A stretch of DNA of 64,000 nucleotides. It comes from Janthinobacterium sp. ROICE36 (GTDB lineage: Bacteria; Pseudomonadota; Gammaproteobacteria; Burkholderiales; Burkholderiaceae_D). The translations under genes were made by a program, and so were the position numbers. Every line of letters begins with the position of its first letter. Within the stretch, counting starts at the first letter, position 1. Positions 1 through 7,685 of the stretch are shown here, in pieces. The DNA is taken from positions 83,187-147,186 of the forward strand of contig NZ_PEBS01000003.1 in NCBI RefSeq assembly GCF_002869965.1. The letters run 5' to 3'. Below the pieces are notes generated by a model. It worked only from the letters and a program-made list of their open reading frames with translations. It did no database searches and was not told the DNA's origin.

Positions 1-449
1 AGCAGGGGGCCCAGCTGATCGAGCGGCCGTCCTGCGCCATCGAGCACGCGGCCCAGCAGTTGCGGACCTACGGGCAGGTGGCGCGCGCGGTCGCTGGGGC
101 GGCGGCGCGGGTGCGCCACGCTGCCGGGGCGGGGAATGGCCGGTTCGACGGAAAACACGCGCGTGCCGGGCACGATGCCCTCGACGTCGCTTTGCGGCAT
201 CAAAAACAGGCGCTCGCCTTCAAAGCCCACCACTTCCGCCTCGACCCGCCCGCCATTCGGCAGCGGCACGGTGCAGGCGGCGCCCACGGCCAGGCGCAGG
301 CCCACCGCTTCCATCACCAGGCCGGCCACCCGCGTGACCCGGCCCGAAATTTGCATCGGTTCGACAAAGCCGACCACGGCCGAACAGTCGCTCAGATAGG
401 CGCGCCAGCGCGCCGCATGGGCTTGCGGGCCTTTGACGGACTCGCTCAC
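1..449 (-). CDS. fliI: Flagellum-specific ATPase FliI, N-terminal part (cut by window edge)
   Basis: ATPase of the flagellar type III export apparatus; it energises unfolding and delivery of export substrates at the cytoplasmic base of the flagellum. Only about 149 codons are visible. They cover the N-terminal beta-barrel domain and end in the family segment LLGRVLDGAGRPLD. The Walker A/B ATPase core lies beyond the left edge, so catalytic residues cannot be checked. The start is taken as GTG at 449-447, overlapping the fliH stop by 4 bp (GTGA), which implies translational coupling. No in-frame ATG is close by. It is the last visible gene of the minus-strand fliFGHI operon. Confidence 0.9.
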   Translation of the reverse strand, partial: MSESVKGPQAHAARWRAYLSDCSAVVGFVEPMQISGRVTRVAGLVMEAVGLRLAVGAACTVPLPNGGRVEAEVVGFEGERLFLMPQSDVEGIVPGTRVFSVEPAIPRPGSVAHPRRRPSDRARHLPVGPQLLGRVLDGAGRPLDQLGPL

Positions 450-1210
450 GGCGCCAGCCAGTCCAGGTCCTTGCCCAGCGCATGCGTCAGGCGCTGCCAG
501 CGGGTGGAACTTTGCGCATCGATCTGGTTGCTGGCCGTGTCGATCTTGCAACCGCCGCGTTCCACGCTGGGGTCTTCGATGACACGCCAGCCACCTTTGT
601 CGAGCTCATCGCCGATGCCGTCGCGTACCACTTGCGCATCTTCGGGATTGAGCATCAGCAAGGCTGGTTGTTGCAGGACGGGCAAGTATTCAATGGCTTC
701 GCGTACCATCGGCAGCATCAGCTCTGGGCGCACGGGCAAGGCCGCTTTCAGCATGCCCTTGGCCAGTTGCAAGGCCAGTTCCATGACTTCGTTGGCGATC
801 AGTTCATCGGCCTGGTGCACGGCCGTGCCGAAGTCGACGGCGATGGTTTGCAGATGCGCCAGTTCCACGCCGGAGGCGGCCTTGCCTTCGGCATACGATT
901 CCGCATGGCCATCGGCATGCCCGGCCGCGTGGCCTTCCGCATAGCCGGCGGCGCGGCCCTCATCGAAGGCCGTGGCGCGCGCTTCCTCGCGGATGGCGTC
1001 AAGTTCTTCCTGCGTCGGATACTCGAGCGGCGGCGCCAGCTCTTCTTCCGACAGCTCGCCGTATGGATCCATTTCCGGGTCGAATTCGGGTTCAGGATCG
1101 GGTTCGAGCAGCTTGCGCGCCGCCACCACGCTGGGACGCTCGTCGCCAAACGAGGTCATTTCCCAGCGCTGGTAAGCGGTTTGTTGCTCTTTGGGTATTA
1201 AATTAGACAA
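446..1210 (-). CDS. fliH: Flagellar assembly protein FliH
   Basis: Regulator of the FliI ATPase and peripheral stalk-like part of the flagellar export apparatus. The protein has an acidic N-terminal half, then a run of GxxxG-like spacings (GYAEGHAAGHADGHAE), a hallmark of FliH, and a C-terminal domain like the stator proteins of ATP synthases. The start is uncertain. A TTG at 1210-1208 overlaps the fliG stop by 8 bp, has GAGG about 6 nt upstream and gives 254 residues beginning LSNLIPKEQQTAYQRWE. A GTG at 1231 would add 7 residues and overlap fliG by 29 bp. The TTG is preferred because it mirrors the 8-bp fliF-fliG overlap. Confidence 0.9.
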   Translation of the reverse strand: MSNLIPKEQQTAYQRWEMTSFGDERPSVVAARKLLEPDPEPEFDPEMDPYGELSEEELAPPLEYPTQEELDAIREEARATAFDEGRAAGYAEGHAAGHADGHAESYAEGKAASGVELAHLQTIAVDFGTAVHQADELIANEVMELALQLAKGMLKAALPVRPELMLPMVREAIEYLPVLQQPALLMLNPEDAQVVRDGIGDELDKGGWRVIEDPSVERGGCKIDTASNQIDAQSSTRWQRLTHALGKDLDWLAP

Positions 1211-2201
1211 ACGAATCCTCGCCTTTTCCACCCAGTACTATCTGCCCTTCGTCCGCCAGGCGGCGCACGATTTGCAGGATCTGTTTCTGTTGCGATTCCA
1301 CTTCCGACAGGCGCACGGGGCCTTTCGACTCCAGGTCTTCGCGCATCATCTCGCCCGCACGCTGCGACATATTCTTGAAGATCTTGTCGCGCAGCTCTTG
1401 CGAGGCGCCTTTCAGGGCGATGATCAGCATTTCCGACTGCACTTCGCGCAGCAGCAATTGAATGCCGCGGTCGTCGATATCGATCACGTTGTCGAACACG
1501 AACATTTCGTCCATGATCTTTTGCGCCATGTCGTTGTCGTAGTTCTTGATATTGTCCATGACGGAGCCTTCTTGCTCGCCGCTCATGAAGTTGAGAATCT
1601 CGGCCGCCGCGCGCACGCCGCCCAGCGACGATTTCTTGATATTTTCGTTACCGGACAGCAGTTTCGTCAGCACGTCGTTGAGTTCGCGCAAGGCGGCCGG
1701 CTGCACGCCGTCCAGGGTGGCGATGCGCAGCACCACGTCGTTGCGCAGGCGGTCCGTGAAATGGCCGAGGATTTCGCAAGCCTGGTCGCGTTCCAGATGG
1801 ACCAGGATGGTGGCGATGATCTGCGGGTGCTCATTGCGGATCAGCTCGGACACGGATTGCGAATCCATCCACTTCAGCGATTCGATGCCGGACGCATCCT
1901 TGCCGCCCAGGATGCGCGACAGCAGCACGGACGCCTTGTCGTCGCCCAGCGCCTTGGTGAGGACTTGACGGATGTATTCGTCCGAATCGAGGCCGACCGT
2001 GGAATTGAGTTCCGTCTGCGCGCGGAAGTCGCCGAGCACTTCGACTACTTGCTCGTGCGCGATGCCCTTCATGGTGGCCATGGCGGCGCCCAGTTTCAGC
2101 ACTTCGCGCGGGCCGAGGAATTTCATGACCTCCGCCGCTTCGCTCTCGCCCAGTGCCAGCATCAGGATGGATGCTTTTTGCAATCCCGTTGTCTCAGTCA
2201 T
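1203..2201 (-). CDS. fliG: Flagellar motor switch protein FliG
   Basis: C-ring rotor protein that sits on the FliF MS ring, interacts with MotA for torque and takes part in switching with FliM/FliN. Its 332 residues match the family's usual length. The N-terminal domain begins TGLQKASILMLALGESEAAE, the middle part carries the EHPQIIATILVHL segment, and the C-terminal torque domain contains MFVFDNVIDIDDRGIQLLLREV. The ATG start overlaps the fliF stop by 8 bp, so the two are probably translationally coupled. fliH follows with a short overlap. Confidence 0.96.
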   Translation of the reverse strand: MTETTGLQKASILMLALGESEAAEVMKFLGPREVLKLGAAMATMKGIAHEQVVEVLGDFRAQTELNSTVGLDSDEYIRQVLTKALGDDKASVLLSRILGGKDASGIESLKWMDSQSVSELIRNEHPQIIATILVHLERDQACEILGHFTDRLRNDVVLRIATLDGVQPAALRELNDVLTKLLSGNENIKKSSLGGVRAAAEILNFMSGEQEGSVMDNIKNYDNDMAQKIMDEMFVFDNVIDIDDRGIQLLLREVQSEMLIIALKGASQELRDKIFKNMSQRAGEMMREDLESKGPVRLSEVESQQKQILQIVRRLADEGQIVLGGKGEDSFV

Positions 2202-3909
2202 TATTGCCTATCCATGCTTTGATTACGTTGGCGACCACGCGCGGATCTTCCTGTGCCAGTTTCCGGGCCATCGCCAGGTTTTCGCGATAACCGCGGGCCG
2301 TATCTTCTTCCAGTTCTTCCAGCTCGGCTTCGCTGAGCAGAACTTCGTTGTCGTCGCCATCCTTGGCCAGTTCCGGCTCGATGACGGGCGGTGGGGCGCC
2401 GAAATCGTCGATCTTGCGCATCACGGGGCGCAGCATCGGGCGCACGATCTTGATGAAGATATATAGCAAAATCAGGGCCGTGATGAGAAATTTCGCCAAC
2501 TCCTTGGCCAACGGCAAGTTGGCCGGGTCGCGCCACCATTCCAGCTTGCCTTCCGGCGCGCGGTCGATGCCGTCGAAGGGCGAGTTGGCCACGCTGAAGC
2601 TGTCGCCGCGCTCCTTGTTGTAGCCCATCGCTTCCTTGACCAGATTATTGATCTGGACCATTTCGGCAGGGGAAATCGGCTTGACGGTGACCTTGCCATC
2701 CTTGTCGATCGTGCGGCGGTAGTTGACGACGACGGCCACCGACAGGCGGCGCAAGCCGCCCATGGATTTCTGCTCGTAGCGCACTGTCTTGTCAACTTCA
2801 TAGTTTGTCGTCGACTCCTTTTGCGTGGGCGCCGTCGGTGCGCCTGGCGCTGCGCCCGGTGCTTCTGCCGTCAACGGTGCCGTCGCCACGCCGGGTGGCT
2901 GGTTCGACAGGGCGCCGGGCACGCCGGACGGGTTGGCATTGCCGGCGCCCGTCGATTCGCTCGTTTGCTGGCTGCGGATGGTGGACGCTTCCGGCGGCGA
3001 GTTCGGTTTGTAGGTTTCTGCCGCCTGCTCGCTTTGCGAGAAATCCACGTCGGCCGTCGCTTCGGCGCGCACATTGCCTTCGCCGACGATGGGCAGGAGG
3101 ATCGATTCGACTTGCTTGATCACGCTTTGCTGCAACTGCTGCACGTACTTCAATTGGTTCGGGTCCAGGCTCTTGATGCCGTTGGCGCGGTCCTTGTCCT
3201 TTTCCTGGTTCGACAGCAAGGTGCCGGCCTGGTCGACCACGGTGACATTGATTGGCAGCAATTCCGGCACGCTGGACGCCACCAGGTGCACGATGGCGCT
3301 TACTTGTAGCTGGTCGAGGCCGCGGCCCGGGTGCAGGTTCAGCAGCACGGAAGCCGTCGGTTTTTGCTGTTCGCGCACGAAGACGGACGGTTTTGGCAGG
3401 GCCAGGTGGACGCGCGCCGTGTCGACGGCGGACACCGATTCGATCGATTTCGCCAGTTCGCCTTCGAGCGCGCGCTGGAAATTGACCTGTTCCAGAAATT
3501 GCGAGACGCCCAGCTTCTGGTTTTCCATCAGCTCGAAGCCCACGTTGCCGCCCTTCGGCAAGCCTTGCGCTGCCAGTTTCAAACGCGCGTCATGGACTTG
3601 CTCGGACGGCACGAGAATGGCGCCGCCCCCTTCGGAAAACTTGTGCTTGATGCCCAACTGGTCCAGCGACGCGGTGATGGCGCCGCCGTCGCGGTCCGTA
3701 TAGTTGGAAAACAAGACCTTGTACTCGGGGGGCTGATTCCACATGTACAAGGCCACGCCGATGGCAATCAGTGCTGCCACGCCCAGTCCGCGCAGGAAAT
3801 TCTTGCCCATCGGCGTCTTGGCAAAGGCTTGCACGGACTCCACGGGCGAGCGGGCAGGCGCCGGTTCCGGCGGTATGCGGTTCACATCGATTTCTTCGGC
3901 TACAGCCAT
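2194..3909 (-). CDS. fliF: Flagellar MS-ring protein FliF
   Basis: Inner-membrane MS-ring protein on which the flagellar basal body is built. Its 571 residues are typical. A first membrane segment lies near residues 40-56 (GVAALIAIGVALYMW), followed by the periplasmic ring-building domains. A low-complexity Pro/Ala/Gly linker lies around residues 300-360, with a second membrane segment near 470-490 (FLITALILLYIFIKIV). The acidic C-terminal tail (AELEELEEDTARGYRENLAMARKLA) is the FliG-binding region. First gene of fliFGHI, divergent from fliE across a 300-bp intergenic region. Confidence 0.96.
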   Translation of the reverse strand: MAVAEEIDVNRIPPEPAPARSPVESVQAFAKTPMGKNFLRGLGVAALIAIGVALYMWNQPPEYKVLFSNYTDRDGGAITASLDQLGIKHKFSEGGGAILVPSEQVHDARLKLAAQGLPKGGNVGFELMENQKLGVSQFLEQVNFQRALEGELAKSIESVSAVDTARVHLALPKPSVFVREQQKPTASVLLNLHPGRGLDQLQVSAIVHLVASSVPELLPINVTVVDQAGTLLSNQEKDKDRANGIKSLDPNQLKYVQQLQQSVIKQVESILLPIVGEGNVRAEATADVDFSQSEQAAETYKPNSPPEASTIRSQQTSESTGAGNANPSGVPGALSNQPPGVATAPLTAEAPGAAPGAPTAPTQKESTTNYEVDKTVRYEQKSMGGLRRLSVAVVVNYRRTIDKDGKVTVKPISPAEMVQINNLVKEAMGYNKERGDSFSVANSPFDGIDRAPEGKLEWWRDPANLPLAKELAKFLITALILLYIFIKIVRPMLRPVMRKIDDFGAPPPVIEPELAKDGDDNEVLLSEAELEELEEDTARGYRENLAMARKLAQEDPRVVANVIKAWIGNND

Positions 3910-4209
3910 GATTGCCTTCCGGGGCGCGTGTTATTGACGGGTATTGGGTGATGCGTGGGGGCCGCTTCCTCCGGAGGAGGGGACGATATGCAGAATTATC
4001 CGCCACTGTCATGCGCTTCAATCGTCCAAACAGAAGGCGCTTTTGCCGCCTGCTCGGCCGAGCGGCTGGCGTTGGCACTGGTATTGTGGAACCTTGGCAA
4101 CATGTGACGGAAGTTATTGTACCCGTCGTTGCCTTGCTGGCTGGAGTTTTGTTCTCCGGAAGCAACAGGCATGGAACAGATATGAAGCAGACCAGAATCG
4201 GGAGGCAAA
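3910..4209. other. Divergent fliF / fliE intergenic region
   Basis: Three hundred bases between the start codons of fliF (minus) and fliE (plus). It must hold both promoters. The only recognisable element is a weak sigma-54-like match on the plus strand (listed separately). No convincing small gene was found. Confidence 0.6.
4073..4087 (+). promoter_or_regulatory. Possible sigma-54-type promoter for fliE
   Basis: TGGCACTGGTATTGT has the TGGCAC -24 element, then 10 bases between the GG and the -12 dinucleotide. The latter is GT rather than the canonical GC, so the match is imperfect. It lies about 120 bases before fliE on the correct strand. RpoN control of basal-body genes is known in several proteobacteria; whether it applies here is inference. 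Confidence 0.3.
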
Positions 4210-4551
4210 GTGAAAACAGGCGGTATCGATAGCAGCAGGATCGAGGCGATGATCGCGCAACTGAAGTCGGCGGCCACGCGGCCGGAGGCGAAAATACCGG
4301 CGATCCAGACCGAGATGCCGGCGGCGAAGGTGAATTTTGCCGATGCTTTCAAGAGCGCGCTCGACTCTGTGAGCAGCTCGCAAACGGCATCCTCGGACCT
4401 GGGCAAGCGCTTCACCATGGGCGACGACAAGGTCAGCCTGTCAGACGTGATGGTGTCGATGCAAAAGTCCAGCATCGAATTCCAGGCGACGGTGCAGGTG
4501 CGCAATAAATTAGTGTCGGCGTATCACGAGATCATGAATATGCAGGTTTAA
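4210..4551 (+). CDS. fliE: Flagellar hook-basal body protein FliE
   Basis: Small exported protein that joins the MS ring to the proximal rod. Its 113 residues are normal length. The C-terminal two thirds carry the family pattern, including NFADAFKSALDSV and the ending VRNKLVSAYHEIMNMQV. The start is GTG at 4210, five bases after a full Shine-Dalgarno GGAGG (4201-4205). It is transcribed alone on the plus strand, divergent from fliF and convergent with the PilZ gene, with a hairpin just after the stop. Confidence 0.95.
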   Translation: MKTGGIDSSRIEAMIAQLKSAATRPEAKIPAIQTEMPAAKVNFADAFKSALDSVSSSQTASSDLGKRFTMGDDKVSLSDVMVSMQKSSIEFQATVQVRNKLVSAYHEIMNMQV

Positions 4552-4560
4552 ATCTAATTT

Positions 4561-4582
4561 ACCCCAGCGTTCGGCTGGGTTA
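4561..4582. terminator. Hairpin between fliE and the PilZ gene
   Basis: CCCAGC-GTTCG-GCTGGG forms a 6-bp stem (4563-4579) just after the fliE stop and before the convergent PilZ-gene stop. The flanks are only moderately T-rich on either strand, so terminator strength is uncertain. It could serve both genes. Confidence 0.45.
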
Positions 4583-5344
4583 TCAGCTGAGTCCAGCCAT
4601 GCGCGCATTCCTCTCACGCTCCAGGCGCGTGATATAGCGTTGCACATGCGCCAGCATGCTGCGCGGCAGGTCGACGAACTGGCAGCCCAGGCGACGGTTC
4701 AGCTTATTGTTCAGCAAGGTCATGTCCAGCGAATTGCGAATTTGCAAGGTGGCGGTGACGATGCCGACGTCGGGCAAGTCGATGCGACAGCCGGGATACT
4801 CCCTGCCGATGGTCTCGCCCAATATCAGTTTATTGTCCAGGATGGCAATGCCGCCGCAGCTGATGTCGGCCAGCGGAAACAGGGTCTCGGCGCCGCCCAG
4901 CGAGGGCGGCAGGGGAATCGAGACGCGTACGGGATTGCTCACGGGCGTGGTCATGCGGTAATACTCGCGCCGCTGCAAGCGGATCAATGTTTCCGGAATG
5001 GCAATTTTCAAGGCGGGCGTGCCGCCGTACTGGCACTCTTCCACCAGGGCGCTGGCAAACAGGATGCGGATCTTGTCGAGCGAGGTTTCAAACGAGATGC
5101 CGGTGGCGGCCAGCATGCGCCGGTTCTGGTCGGCGTTCACGGAACGGTCGAGGATGACGGTATTGCGTTCGGCATCGACTTCCAGGATGGAGGTGACGCA
5201 CACATCGGATTCTCCGTGGATCAGCATGCGGATCAGCTGGTTCTTTTCGCTGATGCTGCGCAGCAAGGCGATGATTTCCCGCCGCGATTCCACTTCAAAA
5301 TCATGCCAGTTTTCGAGACCGGAATCCATAATATGTGCTTGCAT
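4583..5344 (-). CDS. ycgR: YcgR-type flagellar brake protein with PilZ domain
   Basis: Predicted cyclic-di-GMP receptor that slows flagellar rotation when c-di-GMP is high. The N-terminal half is a YcgR-like beta domain (EVESRREIIALLRSISEKNQ near the start). The C-terminal half is PilZ, with the RxxxR-type motif in RLQRREYYR and the (D/N)xSxxG-type motif as DISCGGIAI. The start is taken at ATG 5344 (MQAHIMDSGLENW, 253 residues). Reading further upstream would run into the preceding gene and yields unrelated sequence. It is the last gene of the minus-strand fliK block. Two diguanylate cyclases also lie in this window. Confidence 0.85.
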   Translation of the reverse strand: MQAHIMDSGLENWHDFEVESRREIIALLRSISEKNQLIRMLIHGESDVCVTSILEVDAERNTVILDRSVNADQNRRMLAATGISFETSLDKIRILFASALVEECQYGGTPALKIAIPETLIRLQRREYYRMTTPVSNPVRVSIPLPPSLGGAETLFPLADISCGGIAILDNKLILGETIGREYPGCRIDLPDVGIVTATLQIRNSLDMTLLNNKLNRRLGCQFVDLPRSMLAHVQRYITRLERERNARMAGLS

Positions 5345-5354
5345 TGATGCCTGT

Positions 5355-5684
5355 CTATGTATCGGTGAGGTTGACGCTGGTGTCGGGCGGCGGCGGGATC
5401 GGTCCGCCCTTCGCAGATTCAATATGATATAACCAGGCCAGCAGTTCCGCAATCGCCCGATACAGGCCGGGCGGAATCTGGCGGTCCATGTCGACATCCA
5501 TCAGCAGCGCCACCAATTCCTTCGATTCATGCACAAAGACGCCGTGTTCGCGCGCCGTGCTGATGATCTGGTCCGCGATCAGGCCGCTGCCCTTGGCCAC
5601 TACCTTGGGCGCCGGCGTGCCGCTCTGGTAAGCCAGTGCGACAGCCGTTTGCGGCACCTTGCGCTTGGTGTCGTCAAGCATCAT
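5355..5684 (-). CDS. FlhB C-terminal domain-like protein
   Basis: Small (109 residues) stand-alone homologue of the cytoplasmic C-terminal domain of the export-switch protein FlhB (EscU/YscU/HrcU family). Visible family features are AVALAYQSGTPAPKVVAKG and ADQIISTAREHGVFVHESKEL. It lacks the four membrane segments of full FlhB, and the NPTH autocleavage site is not present. It overlaps the end of fliK by 11 bp, suggesting coupling. The proximity to fliK fits a role in export specificity, but this is inference. Full-length flhB is not in the window. Confidence 0.85.
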   Translation of the reverse strand: MMLDDTKRKVPQTAVALAYQSGTPAPKVVAKGSGLIADQIISTAREHGVFVHESKELVALLMDVDMDRQIPPGLYRAIAELLAWLYHIESAKGGPIPPPPDTSVNLTDT

Positions 5685-6861
5685 CTGCTTCCGCTGGCTC
5701 GGCCGCCTCCGGCTTGCCGGCGATCGTCAATGACGACAATGGCCAGCCGGCGGCGTCCAGCGACGCTTCCAGCGCCGCCGCGTGCTGGCGCAGGGTGTCG
5801 GCGCTGCCTTCGCTGCCGGCCTGCAACTGGATGGACACGCGGCCGCCCTGCAAGACCACGTGCGCAGCCAGGTCGCCCAGCAGGGGAAACTGGAAGCGCA
5901 CATTGCTGCGCCAGGCCGTCGCTTCTTCGTCACCATCGCGACCATCGTGCTGCTGGCTTTCCGGCGCATCCTGGCTGATATCCCACTGCATCTTCTGGCC
6001 GGGCCAGGCTTCGCCCTGCCACTGCACGCGCGCCTGTTCGTGCGTATGCAGCTGCAAATTGATCAGTTGCGCCGAGGCCAGGTCGGTGCCCGTCCTGGGC
6101 GTCTCGCCCGGCTGGGCCTTTTGCATTTGCGGTTCCAGCAGCAGCGAGGCCAGCGGGCGCTTGCCTTCGGCCCATTCGGCCACATGCGATTCATAGAACA
6201 AGCCGCTGTTGCCGAGCGTGTCGCGCAGTTTTTGCGCCACTTGCGCCGGATCGGTTCCCGGCGCGGCCATCAGCGGTGTCTTGCCGACCAGCGCCAGGGG
6301 CGCACCGGGCACGCTTTCCGCCTGGCTGAGCACCGTGCTGAGGGCGCGCGCGGTGGTGCTCAGTTCCGGCGCCGGCGTATCGCTTGCCAAGGCGGGCAGC
6401 AAATTGGCCGGCGTCAGGGGCGCGCGGCTGAGCAGGGTGGCGGCCGTGCTGCTGGCGCGCGTGCCCGCCTGGGCGGCACCGGCCTGGGCACCGCGCGCTT
6501 CAAGGGCGTCGGGTTCGGCCTGCGCGTCGGCATACGTCAGCAGGGCGCTGGCGGGCTGGTCGCGGTGAGTGCCGATTTGAAAAGAGGGGCGGGGGTTGAT
6601 GCCGATCAAGGTCAGCGGGATTTCCGTGCCCAACTGCGCGCCGGCCGGCAGCTGCATGCGTGCCGGCGTGCCAGCCACGCGCACCAGGAAGCTGCCGTCG
6701 CCCATGCGGGCCAGCACCTGTCCCTGCATGGATTTGCCGATCAGCCCCTGCAGCGAGCGCTGGAACTCGGCCTGGCGCGGGTCGGCGACGGCATCGGCCG
6801 CCCGCGCGCCCTTGACCGGGGTCAAGGGCGTCATGCCGATCGTATCCATCTTCGGCAACAT
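5674..6861 (-). CDS. fliK: Flagellar hook-length control protein FliK
   Basis: Secreted ruler protein that sets hook length and triggers the FlhB specificity switch. The middle is low-complexity and Ala/Gln/Pro-rich. The C-terminal part (about residues 290-385) is the conserved hook-length-control domain, with FQFPLLGDLAAHVVLQGGRV followed by LRQHAAALEASLDAAGWPL. The start is ATG 6861 (MLPKMDTIGMTPL, 395 residues), preceded by AAGGGGCAAGG. An upstream in-frame start would overlap fliT with non-FliK-like sequence. It lies 26 bases after fliT. Confidence 0.88.
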   Translation of the reverse strand: MLPKMDTIGMTPLTPVKGARAADAVADPRQAEFQRSLQGLIGKSMQGQVLARMGDGSFLVRVAGTPARMQLPAGAQLGTEIPLTLIGINPRPSFQIGTHRDQPASALLTYADAQAEPDALEARGAQAGAAQAGTRASSTAATLLSRAPLTPANLLPALASDTPAPELSTTARALSTVLSQAESVPGAPLALVGKTPLMAAPGTDPAQVAQKLRDTLGNSGLFYESHVAEWAEGKRPLASLLLEPQMQKAQPGETPRTGTDLASAQLINLQLHTHEQARVQWQGEAWPGQKMQWDISQDAPESQQHDGRDGDEEATAWRSNVRFQFPLLGDLAAHVVLQGGRVSIQLQAGSEGSADTLRQHAAALEASLDAAGWPLSSLTIAGKPEAAEPAEADDA

Positions 6862-6887
6862 GGTATTTTGCCTTGCCCCTTGTGCGT

Positions 6888-7214
6888 TTAAACGCCGTAG
6901 GCGTTGGCCAGGCGCCGTTCGGTGCCGGTGCTGTTGATCAGCTTGGACAATTGCGCCATCCACGGCATGGTCAGGTCGCGGATCTTGCGGTCATCTTCCA
7001 GTATCTGCTTGATCAGGGCGACCTTGCGCTGACGGCCGGCGCTTTCCAGCACGACTTTTGCTTCATTCGCCTTCAGCGCTTCCACGTGCGCGCTCACTTG
7101 CTGCTCCAGCGCTTCGAGCGCGTCCCAGTCGGCGTTGCTGGCGGCAGTCACCATCCAGCCCATCAGGGACTGCATGGTTTCATAGGTGGTCAGGACTTCT
7201 TGGTTGGTCATCAT
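6888..7214 (-). CDS. fliT: Flagellar export chaperone FliT
   Basis: Small helical chaperone (108 residues) for the filament cap FliD, usually also affecting the flagellar gene cascade. The helical sequence, size and position directly after fliS (3-base gap) support the call. No membrane or signal sequence is visible. The family is sequence-divergent, so context carries much of the weight. Confidence 0.8.
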   Translation of the reverse strand: MMTNQEVLTTYETMQSLMGWMVTAASNADWDALEALEQQVSAHVEALKANEAKVVLESAGRQRKVALIKQILEDDRKIRDLTMPWMAQLSKLINSTGTERRLANAYGV

Positions 7215-7217
7215 GGG

Positions 7218-7664
7218 TCAGGCGCTCGCAAGGCTGGGTCTACGTTTCAAATCGGCGCCGGGAATGGCGGCGGGCGTGGAACCGATGGCGTTCCAGGTTT
7301 CGCGCAAGTCGGTCAGCAAGCGCTGCACTTCTTCCAGCAGGGTAATATCGTTGTTCAGGTTAGCCGTCAGCAGGCGCGCGCCCATGTACTCGTACAGGGC
7401 ATCGAGGCCTTCGGCGATCTGGCCGCCCGCTTCCTTGTCCAAGCTGGCACGCAAGCCATTGTCGATGATCTGGATGGCTTTCGAGATGGACTTGCCTTTT
7501 TCTGGAATATTGCCCGATTTCATGTGCACTTGTGCGCTGAGCACGGCCACCAGGGCACCGTCGTACAGCATCACGATCAGCTTGTGCGGCGAGGCCGAGC
7601 CTATGCCCGTTTCCAGGCCGACCTTGGCGTAGGCATTGACGCCGCGTTGTTGGGTTCCAAACAT
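7218..7664 (-). CDS. fliS: Flagellin export chaperone FliS
   Basis: Cytoplasmic chaperone that binds the flagellin C-terminus and prevents premature polymerisation. Of its 148 residues the diagnostic segment is ASPHKLIVMLYDGALVAVL, followed by the helical bundle (GKSISKAIQIIDNGLRASLD and LYEYMGARLLTANLNND). It is preceded by AGGAG and lies 21 bases after fliD, in the operon order fliD-fliS-fliT-fliK. Confidence 0.95.
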   Translation of the reverse strand: MFGTQQRGVNAYAKVGLETGIGSASPHKLIVMLYDGALVAVLSAQVHMKSGNIPEKGKSISKAIQIIDNGLRASLDKEAGGQIAEGLDALYEYMGARLLTANLNNDITLLEEVQRLLTDLRETWNAIGSTPAAIPGADLKRRPSLASA

Positions 7665-7685
7665 ATATTCTCCTGATGATGGCGC